Shown here one piece after another: positions 1 through 8,077 of a stretch of DNA of 64,000 nucleotides (within the stretch, counting starts at the first letter, position 1; each line of letters opens with the position of its first letter). Location: NCBI RefSeq assembly GCF_002807685.1, contig NZ_PEAX01000003.1:372001-436000 (forward strand), read 5' to 3'. Source of the DNA: Neoalteromonas flava. GTDB taxonomy: Bacteria; Pseudomonadota; Gammaproteobacteria; Enterobacterales; Alteromonadaceae. The notes under the pieces are model-generated. The model searched no databases and was not told where the DNA came from. It worked only from the letters and a program-made list of their open reading frames with translations. Position numbers and translations under genes: made by a program.

Positions 1-503
1 AAATGGACTTTAGTAGCAGCAACGTAAAAGTCGGTTCCACTGGTGGTTGATTTAGCACCAACTAACTCAGCCACCGCCTTATCCTCGAGTCGCTTATGCT
101 GAATGCCAACGCTCAGTTGTGGCCATGTAGAGTAAACGACATCGCCGTAGACCCTATACTTTAACCCAAAGACATTCTGTTTGATGTCGCCACCGAGGGT
201 TTTTAGATCAAAGCGATGATGAGCCGCGCTGATTTCCACGCGGTCAAAGAAAGAAGCAGAAATACCTAACACGTTCAAGCGATAATCATCGATGTCAACT
301 TGCGTCGAAACTGCGCTTACTGAAATTTGGTCACGAGAATCATAACCACTCAAGGTAGCCCAGGGCACTATGCCACCACCACCAGTCCCTTCAATTTGTA
401 TAAGTCCCGCAGTTCCAATCAGTTTGCCTTCAGCTGCAATAGTTGGCTGAACAAGGCAGGTCGCCACCGTGAACATGGCGAGTTGTCTAAAGAGTTTCTT
501 CAT
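1..503 (-). CDS. DUF3034 family protein, probable outer-membrane/periplasmic protein (3' end outside window)
   Basis: Open leftward from an ATG at 503 and still open at the window edge, so the C-terminus is missing. The first residues MKKLFRQLAMFTVATC and a hydrophobic stretch ending in AIAA-like TIAA suggest a signal peptide. The visible mature part has GLIQIEGTGGGGIVPW, then alternating polar/apolar strands (QVDIDDYRLNVLGISASFFD), the pattern of the uncharacterised DUF3034 family. Its start codon overlaps the stop of the upstream EAL gene (TAATG), so the two are translationally coupled. Function unknown; a beta-rich exported protein is the most that can be said. Family assignment is from memory of the conserved block, not a search. 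Confidence 0.68.
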   Translation of the reverse strand, partial: MKKLFRQLAMFTVATCLVQPTIAAEGKLIGTAGLIQIEGTGGGGIVPWATLSGYDSRDQISVSAVSTQVDIDDYRLNVLGISASFFDRVEISAAHHRFDLKTLGGDIKQNVFGLKYRVYGDVVYSTWPQLSVGIQHKRLEDKAVAELVGAKSTTSGTDFYVAATKVH

Positions 504-2827
504 TAATGTAACCAGTTGTTTGAGGCATTTTCATTGTGCCATTGAATAAAATCCGCTCGCGGCAAAGGGCGACAGATGTGATATCCCTGAATGTATTCGC
601 AATGCCAACGGTGCAGCATTGCAAGGCTGCGCGCGTTTTCTACACCTTCAGCAATCACACTCAAGCCAAAGCTGTGCGCCAAACCGATGATAGTTTGCAC
701 GATTTGTTGGTCATTCTCATTTGTGTCGAGGTTTAGAACAAAGCTCTTGTCAATTTTCAAATCAGTGACAGGTAAACTCTTTAAATAGGCCAAAGATGAA
801 TATCCAGTTCCAAAATCATCAATGGCTAAAGTGAATCCTGCTTCTCTGTAAGTGTTTAACTCTTGTACGGCTTTTACTGCGTCAGTGACTAAGTCGCTTT
901 CAGTGATCTCAAAGGCTAATTGTGTTTCGGAAAGATTGTATTGTTCGATTAATGCCTGGATCTTCGGAAGAAGCTGAGGGTCGAGAATATCTTTTGCGGA
1001 AAGGTTGATTGCAATGCAAAGCTCTAACTCTTGTTGCTTGAAATAGTGAGCATCTTCGACCGCGCGCTTGACCACCCATTCAGTGACGGCACCAATCAAT
1101 CCCGCTTGCTCTGCCACTTGAATAAATTCATCCGGTGGTACAAACCCAAGTATTTCACTATTCCAGCGCATTAATGCTTCTGCGTGAGTAACTTTTCCGG
1201 ATGAAAGTTCTAATTTAGGTTGATACGACAAAGAGAGTTCGGCGCTATTTGATAGTACTGCCTTTTTTAATTCTGTAATGATAGTAATTCTGCGGGTGTA
1301 TTGTGCATCAAAGTCAGCATTGTAGCGCACGCAGTTGCCGACGACCGAGCGCGCTTGATCCAACGTAATGGCCAACCGCTTCAAAAGAGTGGCAGAGTCG
1401 TCACTGTCTTCAGGGCAGTGCACCACACCGAATGACATTCTAAGCGGAATGACTACGCTTTCAATCTCTATTGGCGTTTGTAATTTGCCTTGCACGTTTT
1501 GCAGGACTGTTTCGTCAATCGGAGTTTCAGGTAACCACAAAAATTCGCCGCCGTTTAAACGCGCAGCGGTGCCGCCCAAGCGTGATAAGCGCTCTGCAAC
1601 GACTTTCAGGCAGGTATCGCCATTGTGATGACCGAATACGTCGTTGATACCGCGAAACCCAAGAATATTGATACCAACCACCTGAAACTCACTCTGCTGC
1701 GCAAACAAATGATTGAGTAATTCAGTTACCTGATAGCGATTAAAAAGGCCGGTCAATAAATCGTGTTGTGCTTGATATTGGATTTGTTCTTCACGCAGCT
1801 TAATATTGCTTTGCATAGACAAAAACGAACTGGATAATTCTGCGATCTCGGTGGTATTGGACTTAATTTCAATGGGTTCAGCGTAGTCACCGTTGGCTAT
1901 CCGTTGGGTTATTTCGGCGAGACGCTTCAACGGACTCGATAGCCGTCTAGCAACCGCTGCACCTAATAGAAGAGAAATGAATAGGCATAAGATAGCAATG
2001 ATACTGATCTGCAATTGCAATTGACTGAACTCGGAGAACAAGCGTTGACTGTTTTCCGATAAACCCAATGCAACTTGTAGCGATTCATTGCTAATCAAGG
2101 GGACACTTTGTGAGATCAGGTTAGCCTGATTAAGTAAGATAAAAGATAACCATGACAAATCGTCCACGCTAGTGGTTTCACTAAATATTGCTTGCTTATC
2201 ACTTAACGTGGTGCGTTCAAACAACATGTTATCACCGCTCATGGCGGTGATTGTTGTTTCTAAGAGAGTTATTGATTTTAACCGAGCTAAAAAATCCGCA
2301 TCTATGCGAAACCCAATTACTGCGATTGCGATAGGTTGTGGCGCTTCAACTATCACGGCAAGTACCTGATACAACTGCTGGTTTACCAAAATCATTGAGC
2401 TAGCCCCTCCCTGTTGAAGCGTTTGCTCAACTAAGTTGGGGTAGGGAAAGCTGCTCCCAGCCAGCAAGCCGTCAGTAGTGCTGCTGGTTACGTCTCCTGC
2501 CAGGTTAATCAATGCCATTAAATCGGCATCTACGCGGCTGCCATGGTTTTCCAAAGTACTTGTGATTGTAGCGCTATCTTCGGTGAAAATTGCATCGAGA
2601 AAACCAAAATCAGAAGTTAATACATTCGCCGAGTTGAAGAGTAAATCTTCTCGCCCTTTGAGGACCTCCATGACTACTGATTGTGCAACTTCGAGGGTTT
2701 CTGATAGTTGGCGTTTGGCGTGTTGAATGGTTGTTGACCATACACTCAATAAAATTGCGAGCGTACACAACAGAACCAAGCCAGCACTTAGCCTAAATAC
2801 GTGTTTATTTAATGAATGAGATGCCAC
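503..2827 (-). CDS. Membrane-bound c-di-GMP phosphodiesterase: periplasmic sensor, HAMP, degenerate GGDEF, intact EAL
   Basis: 774 residues. Two membrane helices (about 14-33 and 273-294) enclose a periplasmic sensor of about 240 residues. A HAMP domain follows (about 295-345), then a GGDEF-like domain (about 350-505) and an EAL domain (about 520-765). The GGDEF signature reads NGGEF (425-429), so the catalytic Asp is lost and cyclase activity is unlikely. The EAL domain keeps EAL (550-552), the DDFGTGYS loop, KIDKSFV and AEGVE, so hydrolysis of cyclic di-GMP is expected. It begins with GTG two bases after the upstream cupredoxin-like gene and ends overlapping the DUF3034 gene, giving a tight three-gene operon. 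The sensed signal is unknown; the secreted copper-protein-like neighbour could be linked to it. Confidence 0.88.
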   Translation of the reverse strand: MASHSLNKHVFRLSAGLVLLCTLAILLSVWSTTIQHAKRQLSETLEVAQSVVMEVLKGREDLLFNSANVLTSDFGFLDAIFTEDSATITSTLENHGSRVDADLMALINLAGDVTSSTTDGLLAGSSFPYPNLVEQTLQQGGASSMILVNQQLYQVLAVIVEAPQPIAIAVIGFRIDADFLARLKSITLLETTITAMSGDNMLFERTTLSDKQAIFSETTSVDDLSWLSFILLNQANLISQSVPLISNESLQVALGLSENSQRLFSEFSQLQLQISIIAILCLFISLLLGAAVARRLSSPLKRLAEITQRIANGDYAEPIEIKSNTTEIAELSSSFLSMQSNIKLREEQIQYQAQHDLLTGLFNRYQVTELLNHLFAQQSEFQVVGINILGFRGINDVFGHHNGDTCLKVVAERLSRLGGTAARLNGGEFLWLPETPIDETVLQNVQGKLQTPIEIESVVIPLRMSFGVVHCPEDSDDSATLLKRLAITLDQARSVVGNCVRYNADFDAQYTRRITIITELKKAVLSNSAELSLSYQPKLELSSGKVTHAEALMRWNSEILGFVPPDEFIQVAEQAGLIGAVTEWVVKRAVEDAHYFKQQELELCIAINLSAKDILDPQLLPKIQALIEQYNLSETQLAFEITESDLVTDAVKAVQELNTYREAGFTLAIDDFGTGYSSLAYLKSLPVTDLKIDKSFVLNLDTNENDQQIVQTIIGLAHSFGLSVIAEGVENARSLAMLHRWHCEYIQGYHICRPLPRADFIQWHNENASNNWLH

Positions 2828-2829
2828 TA

Positions 2830-3480
2830 TTAATTATTCCGCCCAAAGGTTCTGCTCCCAAAGGTGCGTTGTTCTTTTTTCGGTTCACGGGTTATTAACG
2901 TAATAGCCCCGGTATATCGATCATTAACCATCGACAATGCGACTTTCGTCTTGAGAGAACCGTCGAGTGACATATCGGCATGCCAAACACTGACTTCTGC
3001 TGGGATTGCGTTCGCAAAATTTGCAATTCCTTGAGCATTTGTTACGGCAGTTGTTTCGCCGTCAGCGATATAAACATGGCCAATCATATCGTCATGGATG
3101 TTGCACCCAAGAACCCCAATGCCAGGCTTATCGAATACGATAGGGTCAACATTTGATCCTGAATAGAGCTTAATTTCAAAACGTTTAACCGGAGAAAAAC
3201 TATAGACATGATGGCGAATATCATCGCTGTTTGGAAATTTTACTGCCTGGCCTTTTTGAATGGCGATTACGCGAGGTGAAAATTGTTTATCAATTTGGTC
3301 CATGATAGCGACATCGAGATTCTCGCTAGAGGTGGAAGCTCCCGGATACGCAACCACAGCATTGGGCACAGCGTTGCCATTTTGGTCGACTATAATAACG
3401 GAATAGTCAGTCGCAAGTGCAGCCTTTCCCCAGAAACTTAAAAAACAGCAGAGTAGCGCTAAGTGCCTTAGATTGAACAT
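2830..3480 (-). CDS. Secreted cupredoxin-like protein (methylamine-utilisation-protein-like annotation group)
   Basis: 216 residues with an N-terminal signal peptide (MFNLRHLALLCCFLSFWGKA, cleavage near ALA). The middle carries a cupredoxin-like fold: a His in SDDIRHHVYSF, then Cys, His and Met in LGCNIHDDMIGHVYI, which are the spacing and residues of a type 1 copper site. A carboxypeptidase-regulatory-like strand pattern surrounds it. Homologues are often labelled methylamine utilisation protein, but no methylamine pathway genes are present here, so that name should not be taken as function. First gene of a leftward operon with the EAL phosphodiesterase and the DUF3034 gene. Copper binding is inferred from residues only. 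Confidence 0.7.
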   Translation of the reverse strand: MFNLRHLALLCCFLSFWGKAALATDYSVIIVDQNGNAVPNAVVAYPGASTSSENLDVAIMDQIDKQFSPRVIAIQKGQAVKFPNSDDIRHHVYSFSPVKRFEIKLYSGSNVDPIVFDKPGIGVLGCNIHDDMIGHVYIADGETTAVTNAQGIANFANAIPAEVSVWHADMSLDGSLKTKVALSMVNDRYTGAITLITREPKKEQRTFGSRTFGRNN

Positions 3481-3779
3481 TATTAACCGACAGTTTCATT
3501 GAGACATTGCCTAACAATAGCAAAGATTTTAATCATCAATAAATAGTTAACACCTATTTAATCTATTTCTAAACAGTGACTGGGAAGAGGAAATCTAGCT
3601 TTAACCATATTACTTCTGTTTTCAAAGCTCTCCGGCAAAAGGAATAGAAGGTATCTTATATGATTAAGTTATTTTTGTTTTTTAAGCGTCGCGAGGTAGT
3701 CAATTTAATGATAATTGCGACTTTCAATAACTGTAAGTCACAGAAAAACAACAGTTAGAAATAATTATTTAACACCGGG

Positions 3780-3852
3780 TTTACAACTTTTAGGAGGCGT
3801 GCTAAATTTACTTAAAGGTTTAAGAAGGTGTTTGTGGTAGTAATCTTAAACC
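3780..3852 (+). promoter_or_regulatory. Candidate promoter and structured leader before the TonB receptor gene
   Basis: The 475-base space 3481-3955 separates divergent genes. TTTACA (3780-3785), a 17-base spacer and TAAATT (3803-3808) form a plausible sigma-70 promoter. Just downstream GGTTTAAGA (3817-3825) and TCTTAAACC (3844-3852) are a perfect 9-base inverted repeat with an 18-base loop. It leaves about 100 bases to the start codon, so the leader is long and could fold. I recognise no riboswitch class. The remainder of the space is A+T rich without other clear signals. Confidence 0.4.
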
Positions 3853-3955
3853 GAGACAGCCGGTGAAAATATAACGAACAACAGCGGTTTGGCTTAAGTG
3901 ATAACAATATTCAGACCAGCAAAAAGTTTGGAACAGAAAAGTGTGGAGAAAACCA

Positions 3956-6466
3956 ATGCAAATAACTAACCGTTATACCGCTATTGCGACGGCAGTATCT
4001 TTAGCCGTATCGGGCTCTATTCAGGCACAAGAGGCCCAAGAAGAAGTTCAAGAAGAAAAGCGACAGTATGAGCAAATCGTCGTTACTGCCAGTCCAACTG
4101 GCGCGACAATGCAAGAAGCTAGTGTTTCTGTCAGTTCATTTAATGAAGAAGATATTCTCAAGCTCGCGCCGCGTTCCAGTGCTGAAGTGTTTCGAGCATT
4201 GCCCGGTATCCGCGCTGAATCATCCGGTGGTGGTGGTAACGCGAATATAACAATTCGTGGTATCCCGCTAGCAACAGGTGGCTCAAAGTTTATGCAGATC
4301 CATGAAGATGGCTTGCCAGTTCTAGAATATGGAGACATCAATTTCGGCAATACTGACAATTTTCTCCGTTATGATTGGTCTGTTGCTTTAATTGAATCGG
4401 TTCGTGGTGGCTCAGCCTCTACATTTGCAAGTAACTCTCCTGGTGGTGTTATCAACCTTATCAGCGCTACTGGTGAAACGGGGGGCGGAGCTATCGGTAC
4501 CTCGTTTGGTTTGGATTACGAAGAATTTCGATTAGATTACGCATACGGCGGAGAATTCAGCTCTGATTTATATTTTCATATAGCCGGTCATGCTCGTGGT
4601 GGTGAGGGCACACGTGACACTGGATTCAATGGTGATCAGGGCGGCCAGGTAAAATTCAATGTTACCCAAGTAATGGAAGAAGGCCACCTTCGCTTTTACT
4701 TCAAACATCTTAATGACCGTGTTACGACTTATCTGCCCGCTCCTGTATTAGTTAAAGGTGATGGTGAGTACGGCCCGGTTGCTAACTTTGATGCGAGTAG
4801 CGAAACGCTGCATTCCGCTTACACAACTAACATCTCTACATTTGATAGCTATGGTAACCCACGCAATCGTGATTTAACTGATGGGATAACATCAGAAGTC
4901 ACTTCATTTGGGTTTGAAGCTGATTTAGAAGTTGCACAAGACTTATTCTTCTTAAATAAATTTAGAGTTTCGGATATTTCAGGCTCATTTATTTCGCCGT
5001 TTACGGACACTTTTGGTGCCTATGGTCCACAGTCTGCAGATAGCATGGCTGGCGCGATTTGCGCATCAGCACGTGACGGAGATGGAAATCCCTTCAATTG
5101 CGCAAACACAAGTGTGACCTTGGCCAATGGTCCTGGTGCCGGTAACGATTACAATGGGCTAGCGTTTCTAAATCTTCTGTTTGACACTTCAATCAATGAT
5201 CTTGGTAATTTGATCAATGATATGAATCTTCGCAAAGAATTCGATAACGGGGTCACGGTAACGGCAGGTTATTACTATTCTAAGCAAGATATCGCGACTA
5301 GCTGGAATAGCTGGCCTACATTTATTCAAACTGTTGATGGAACTGATTCGCAATATCTTCACATCGAAGATGCTGACGGCAATGTGTTGGTTAATAATGG
5401 TTTGTGGGCTCCAAGTTTCCTATCTTGGGAATGGGACCTTAACTACGAAACTACAGCGCCTTACGTTAACGTTGGTTTTGAAGTGGGCGATAACTGGTTG
5501 TTTGATATCAGTGCCCGACGCGACACAGTAGAAGCAAATGGTGAGTTAATCAGCAGTTGCTGTGGTGGAAATACTGATTTTGACTTGAATGGTGATGGCG
5601 TTATTTCGGGGAATACTGAAGACGCTTCAGCAGCAAATGGTTTTGGCTTCGGTGGCGGTGTTATTAACCTGAATCGTGCCGGTGCAGGCAGCCAAATCGT
5701 CAATTATGAAGCCAGTAATACGTCATATTCATTGGGTGGTTCGTACCTTTACGATGATTCTCTGACATTCTTTGGTCGATATAGTAAAGGTGGCAGAGCC
5801 ATTGCAGACCGGTTATTACAAATCGCTGGGACTTTGAATGGTGACGGCAGCCTTACTAATACGACATCAGGGTTTGACGAAACTAAGCAGTTAGAAGTCG
5901 GGGTAAAATATGGTACGCCAGACTTCATGTTGAATGCGACATTGTTCGACACTGTTACGGAAGATACACAAGCTGAGTTAACGAGCGGCTTAACGTTTAT
6001 CCGAGAGTATGATGCGACTGGTTTAGAAGTTGAAGGCCGTTATAATTTCGATGGTGGATTCAGTGTGCAAGGCAACTTAACCTGGACTGATGCTGAGATA
6101 AGTAAAGATGCCTTTAACCCTGCACTTGTCGGCAAGACTCCTCGTCGCCAAGCCGATATGATCTATACGATTATACCGCAGTACGAAGTTGACGAATTCC
6201 TTGTAGGAGCCTCTATTCAGGGTTCAACTGAGTATTACGTGCAAGACTCCAATCAGTTAAAACAAGACGGTTATAACATCGTTAACTTGTTTGCGACTTG
6301 GTATATCTCAGATAAGTTCTCAGTATCACTAAATGTGAATAATGCAACTGATGAGTTCGTTATCACTGAATCTGAAGAGGGTTCAGCCATGGTTGGCGAT
6401 ATCATTCGTGCTCGTCCATTGAATGGTAGAACCTCATCTCTATCGCTTAAATACATGTTTGACTAG
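3956..6466 (+). CDS. TonB-dependent outer-membrane receptor
   Basis: About 836 residues. I start it at the ATG at 3956, eight bases after GGAGA, rather than at an in-frame GTG 15 bases earlier; this gives MQITNRYTAIATAV and a clean signal peptide ending SIQAQ. The plug domain is clear: QIVVTASPTGATMQEASVSV, then AEVFRALPGIRAE, ITIRGIPL and VESVRGG-like IESVRGGSASTFASNSPGG. A 22-strand barrel of about 650 residues follows, with Asp/Asn-rich loops, ending YMFD, one residue past the usual terminal aromatic. The cargo cannot be told from sequence. A strong terminator then an MFS permease follow, which together could move one nutrient through both membranes, but this is inference. Confidence 0.92.
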   Translation: MQITNRYTAIATAVSLAVSGSIQAQEAQEEVQEEKRQYEQIVVTASPTGATMQEASVSVSSFNEEDILKLAPRSSAEVFRALPGIRAESSGGGGNANITIRGIPLATGGSKFMQIHEDGLPVLEYGDINFGNTDNFLRYDWSVALIESVRGGSASTFASNSPGGVINLISATGETGGGAIGTSFGLDYEEFRLDYAYGGEFSSDLYFHIAGHARGGEGTRDTGFNGDQGGQVKFNVTQVMEEGHLRFYFKHLNDRVTTYLPAPVLVKGDGEYGPVANFDASSETLHSAYTTNISTFDSYGNPRNRDLTDGITSEVTSFGFEADLEVAQDLFFLNKFRVSDISGSFISPFTDTFGAYGPQSADSMAGAICASARDGDGNPFNCANTSVTLANGPGAGNDYNGLAFLNLLFDTSINDLGNLINDMNLRKEFDNGVTVTAGYYYSKQDIATSWNSWPTFIQTVDGTDSQYLHIEDADGNVLVNNGLWAPSFLSWEWDLNYETTAPYVNVGFEVGDNWLFDISARRDTVEANGELISSCCGGNTDFDLNGDGVISGNTEDASAANGFGFGGGVINLNRAGAGSQIVNYEASNTSYSLGGSYLYDDSLTFFGRYSKGGRAIADRLLQIAGTLNGDGSLTNTTSGFDETKQLEVGVKYGTPDFMLNATLFDTVTEDTQAELTSGLTFIREYDATGLEVEGRYNFDGGFSVQGNLTWTDAEISKDAFNPALVGKTPRRQADMIYTIIPQYEVDEFLVGASIQGSTEYYVQDSNQLKQDGYNIVNLFATWYISDKFSVSLNVNNATDEFVITESEEGSAMVGDIIRARPLNGRTSSLSLKYMFD

Positions 6467-6474
6467 TGTGTGTT

Positions 6475-6496
6475 GGGAGCTTCGGCTCCCTTTTTT
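6475..6496 (+). terminator. Rho-independent terminator after the TonB receptor
   Basis: GGGAGC, loop TTCG, GCTCCC followed directly by six T. Canonical and strong. It lies between the receptor and the MFS gene, so the latter probably needs its own promoter or readthrough. Confidence 0.92.
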
Positions 6497-6550
6497 CCAA
6501 AAAATTGATTGATTCTTTAGCACAATTACTTGAATCAGAGGTTCCTTTCA

Positions 6551-7849
6551 ATGTCAGCATCCAGCGTTCAACATCAACGTAATCTGCAATTAATCCGTTG
6601 GCTTACCTATCTAATGTTTATGATGTTTGCGATGACGTCTGATTCTGTAGGTGAGATTATTAAAGAGGTGAAGATAGAGTTTGACGTGAATAACGCCCAA
6701 GCAAGTCTAATGCATTCTCTATTTATGGTAGGTATCGCTTTTTCAGGCTTGTTTTTAGGTTTTTTAGCTGACAAGTTCGGGCGCAAACGCACAATAATGC
6801 TCGGATTAGCGTTGTTTGCGGTGTCTTGTTATCTCTTTTTGGTGGGGTCGACGTTTAGCTTCATTCTTGGTTTGATCACCTTATCAGGTATCGCCGTTGG
6901 GATTTTTAAAACCGCAGCACTCGCGCTTATTGGCGATATATCTACTTCGACCAAAGAGCACACCGGCACAATGAATGGGGCAGAGGCCTTTTTCGGCGTA
7001 GGTGCCATCATTGGTCCTCTGATTGTCGCGTGGTTAATTCGTCAAGGCGTGGACTGGAAGTGGTTATATGTGCTAGCTGGAGTGCTATGTACGGTTCTCA
7101 TGATAATGGCATGGAAGGTTAATTATCCAGACCATACAAAAGGCAGAAAAGCTCAAGAGCCAATTGATGTGCGCAGAAGCTTGAAATTACTTGGAGATCC
7201 ATACGCGATGGGTTTCTCTATTGGCGCCTTTTTGTACGTCGCTGCAGAAAGCGCAATTTACGTCTGGATGCCGAGTTATCTGGTGTGTGACGCTGTAACG
7301 TTGAACGATACTTTTGCGTGCTACAGTGAAGGGCCAGAGCGAATGCTAGCAATGTATGCGGTTGCCGTTTTTTTCTCGCTTCGTGCACTGGGTCGTTTCG
7401 TCGGTATTTGGATGATGCAGCACTTTGATTGGTCGTGGGTTTTGTTGGTTTTTAGCTTTGCAATCATGATGTGTTTCATCGGTGGTTTGTGGGGCGGTCG
7501 GGACGTTGCCTTATACTTATTCCCCCTCACTGGCATTTTTATGTCTGTCATTTATCCTACGTTTAATTCAAAAGGCATAAGCTGCTTTCCTAAACATGAG
7601 CACGGCACGGTGGCTGGTGTGATCTTGTTTTTTACAGCAGCTGGTGCAGCGGCAGGTCCATTGGCAATGGGGATAGTGAGCGATGCGTACGGAGGCGATG
7701 CCAAATATGGTTTCATGGTAGCAACTGGGTTTAGTTGCTTGCTATTTATTGGTTTAGTATTTAACTATCTTAAGCGACCTACAGACCAGCGATTGGCCAG
7801 TATAGAACGCACAGAATATCAAGTCGTGAATAGTGATCGTGTTGGCTGA
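6551..7849 (+). CDS. MFS transporter, inner-membrane permease
   Basis: About 432 residues with some twelve hydrophobic helices. The loop between helices 2 and 3 carries LADKFGRKRTIM, the MFS signature, and a second signature-like GRFVGIW occurs in the middle. I use the ATG at 6551, nine bases after AGAGG; an in-frame TTG 21 bases earlier is less likely. The C-terminal half has PTFNSKGISCFPKHEHGTVAG, which is unlike the common sugar permeases I can recall. Substrate unknown. Position behind a TonB receptor suggests uptake of the compound the receptor brings in. Confidence 0.88.
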   Translation: MSASSVQHQRNLQLIRWLTYLMFMMFAMTSDSVGEIIKEVKIEFDVNNAQASLMHSLFMVGIAFSGLFLGFLADKFGRKRTIMLGLALFAVSCYLFLVGSTFSFILGLITLSGIAVGIFKTAALALIGDISTSTKEHTGTMNGAEAFFGVGAIIGPLIVAWLIRQGVDWKWLYVLAGVLCTVLMIMAWKVNYPDHTKGRKAQEPIDVRRSLKLLGDPYAMGFSIGAFLYVAAESAIYVWMPSYLVCDAVTLNDTFACYSEGPERMLAMYAVAVFFSLRALGRFVGIWMMQHFDWSWVLLVFSFAIMMCFIGGLWGGRDVALYLFPLTGIFMSVIYPTFNSKGISCFPKHEHGTVAGVILFFTAAGAAAGPLAMGIVSDAYGGDAKYGFMVATGFSCLLFIGLVFNYLKRPTDQRLASIERTEYQVVNSDRVG

Positions 7850-7923
7850 TCGGCATAGTTCTCCCTGACTGTGCATGCTCAATTTTTACGTCACTCTTTG
7901 CTTGTTCTGACTGATATCAAAGA

Positions 7924-7945
7924 CCCCGCGCTATAGCGGGGTTTT
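7924..7945 (+). terminator. Rho-independent terminator after the MFS gene
   Basis: CCCCGC (7924-7929), loop GCTATA, GCGGGG (7936-7941), then TTTT. The remaining space to 8077 contains a TATACT box about 30 bases before the next gene. Confidence 0.88.
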
Positions 7946-8077
7946 CAATTAACAAAGGAGTATTGTCTAAGCAACAAGCGCTTTTGTTTGATAGGTAAAA
8001 AAACCAGACTAGCGATATCTTAGTTTTTATGAATATTGCTCTATACTTATCAAACGATTCCCTGATTCATTGGTCTT

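Noticed and set aside
2830-3480. Genuine methylamine utilisation function
   Set aside because: The name is a common label for such cupredoxin-like proteins; no methylamine dehydrogenase or maturation genes are nearby.
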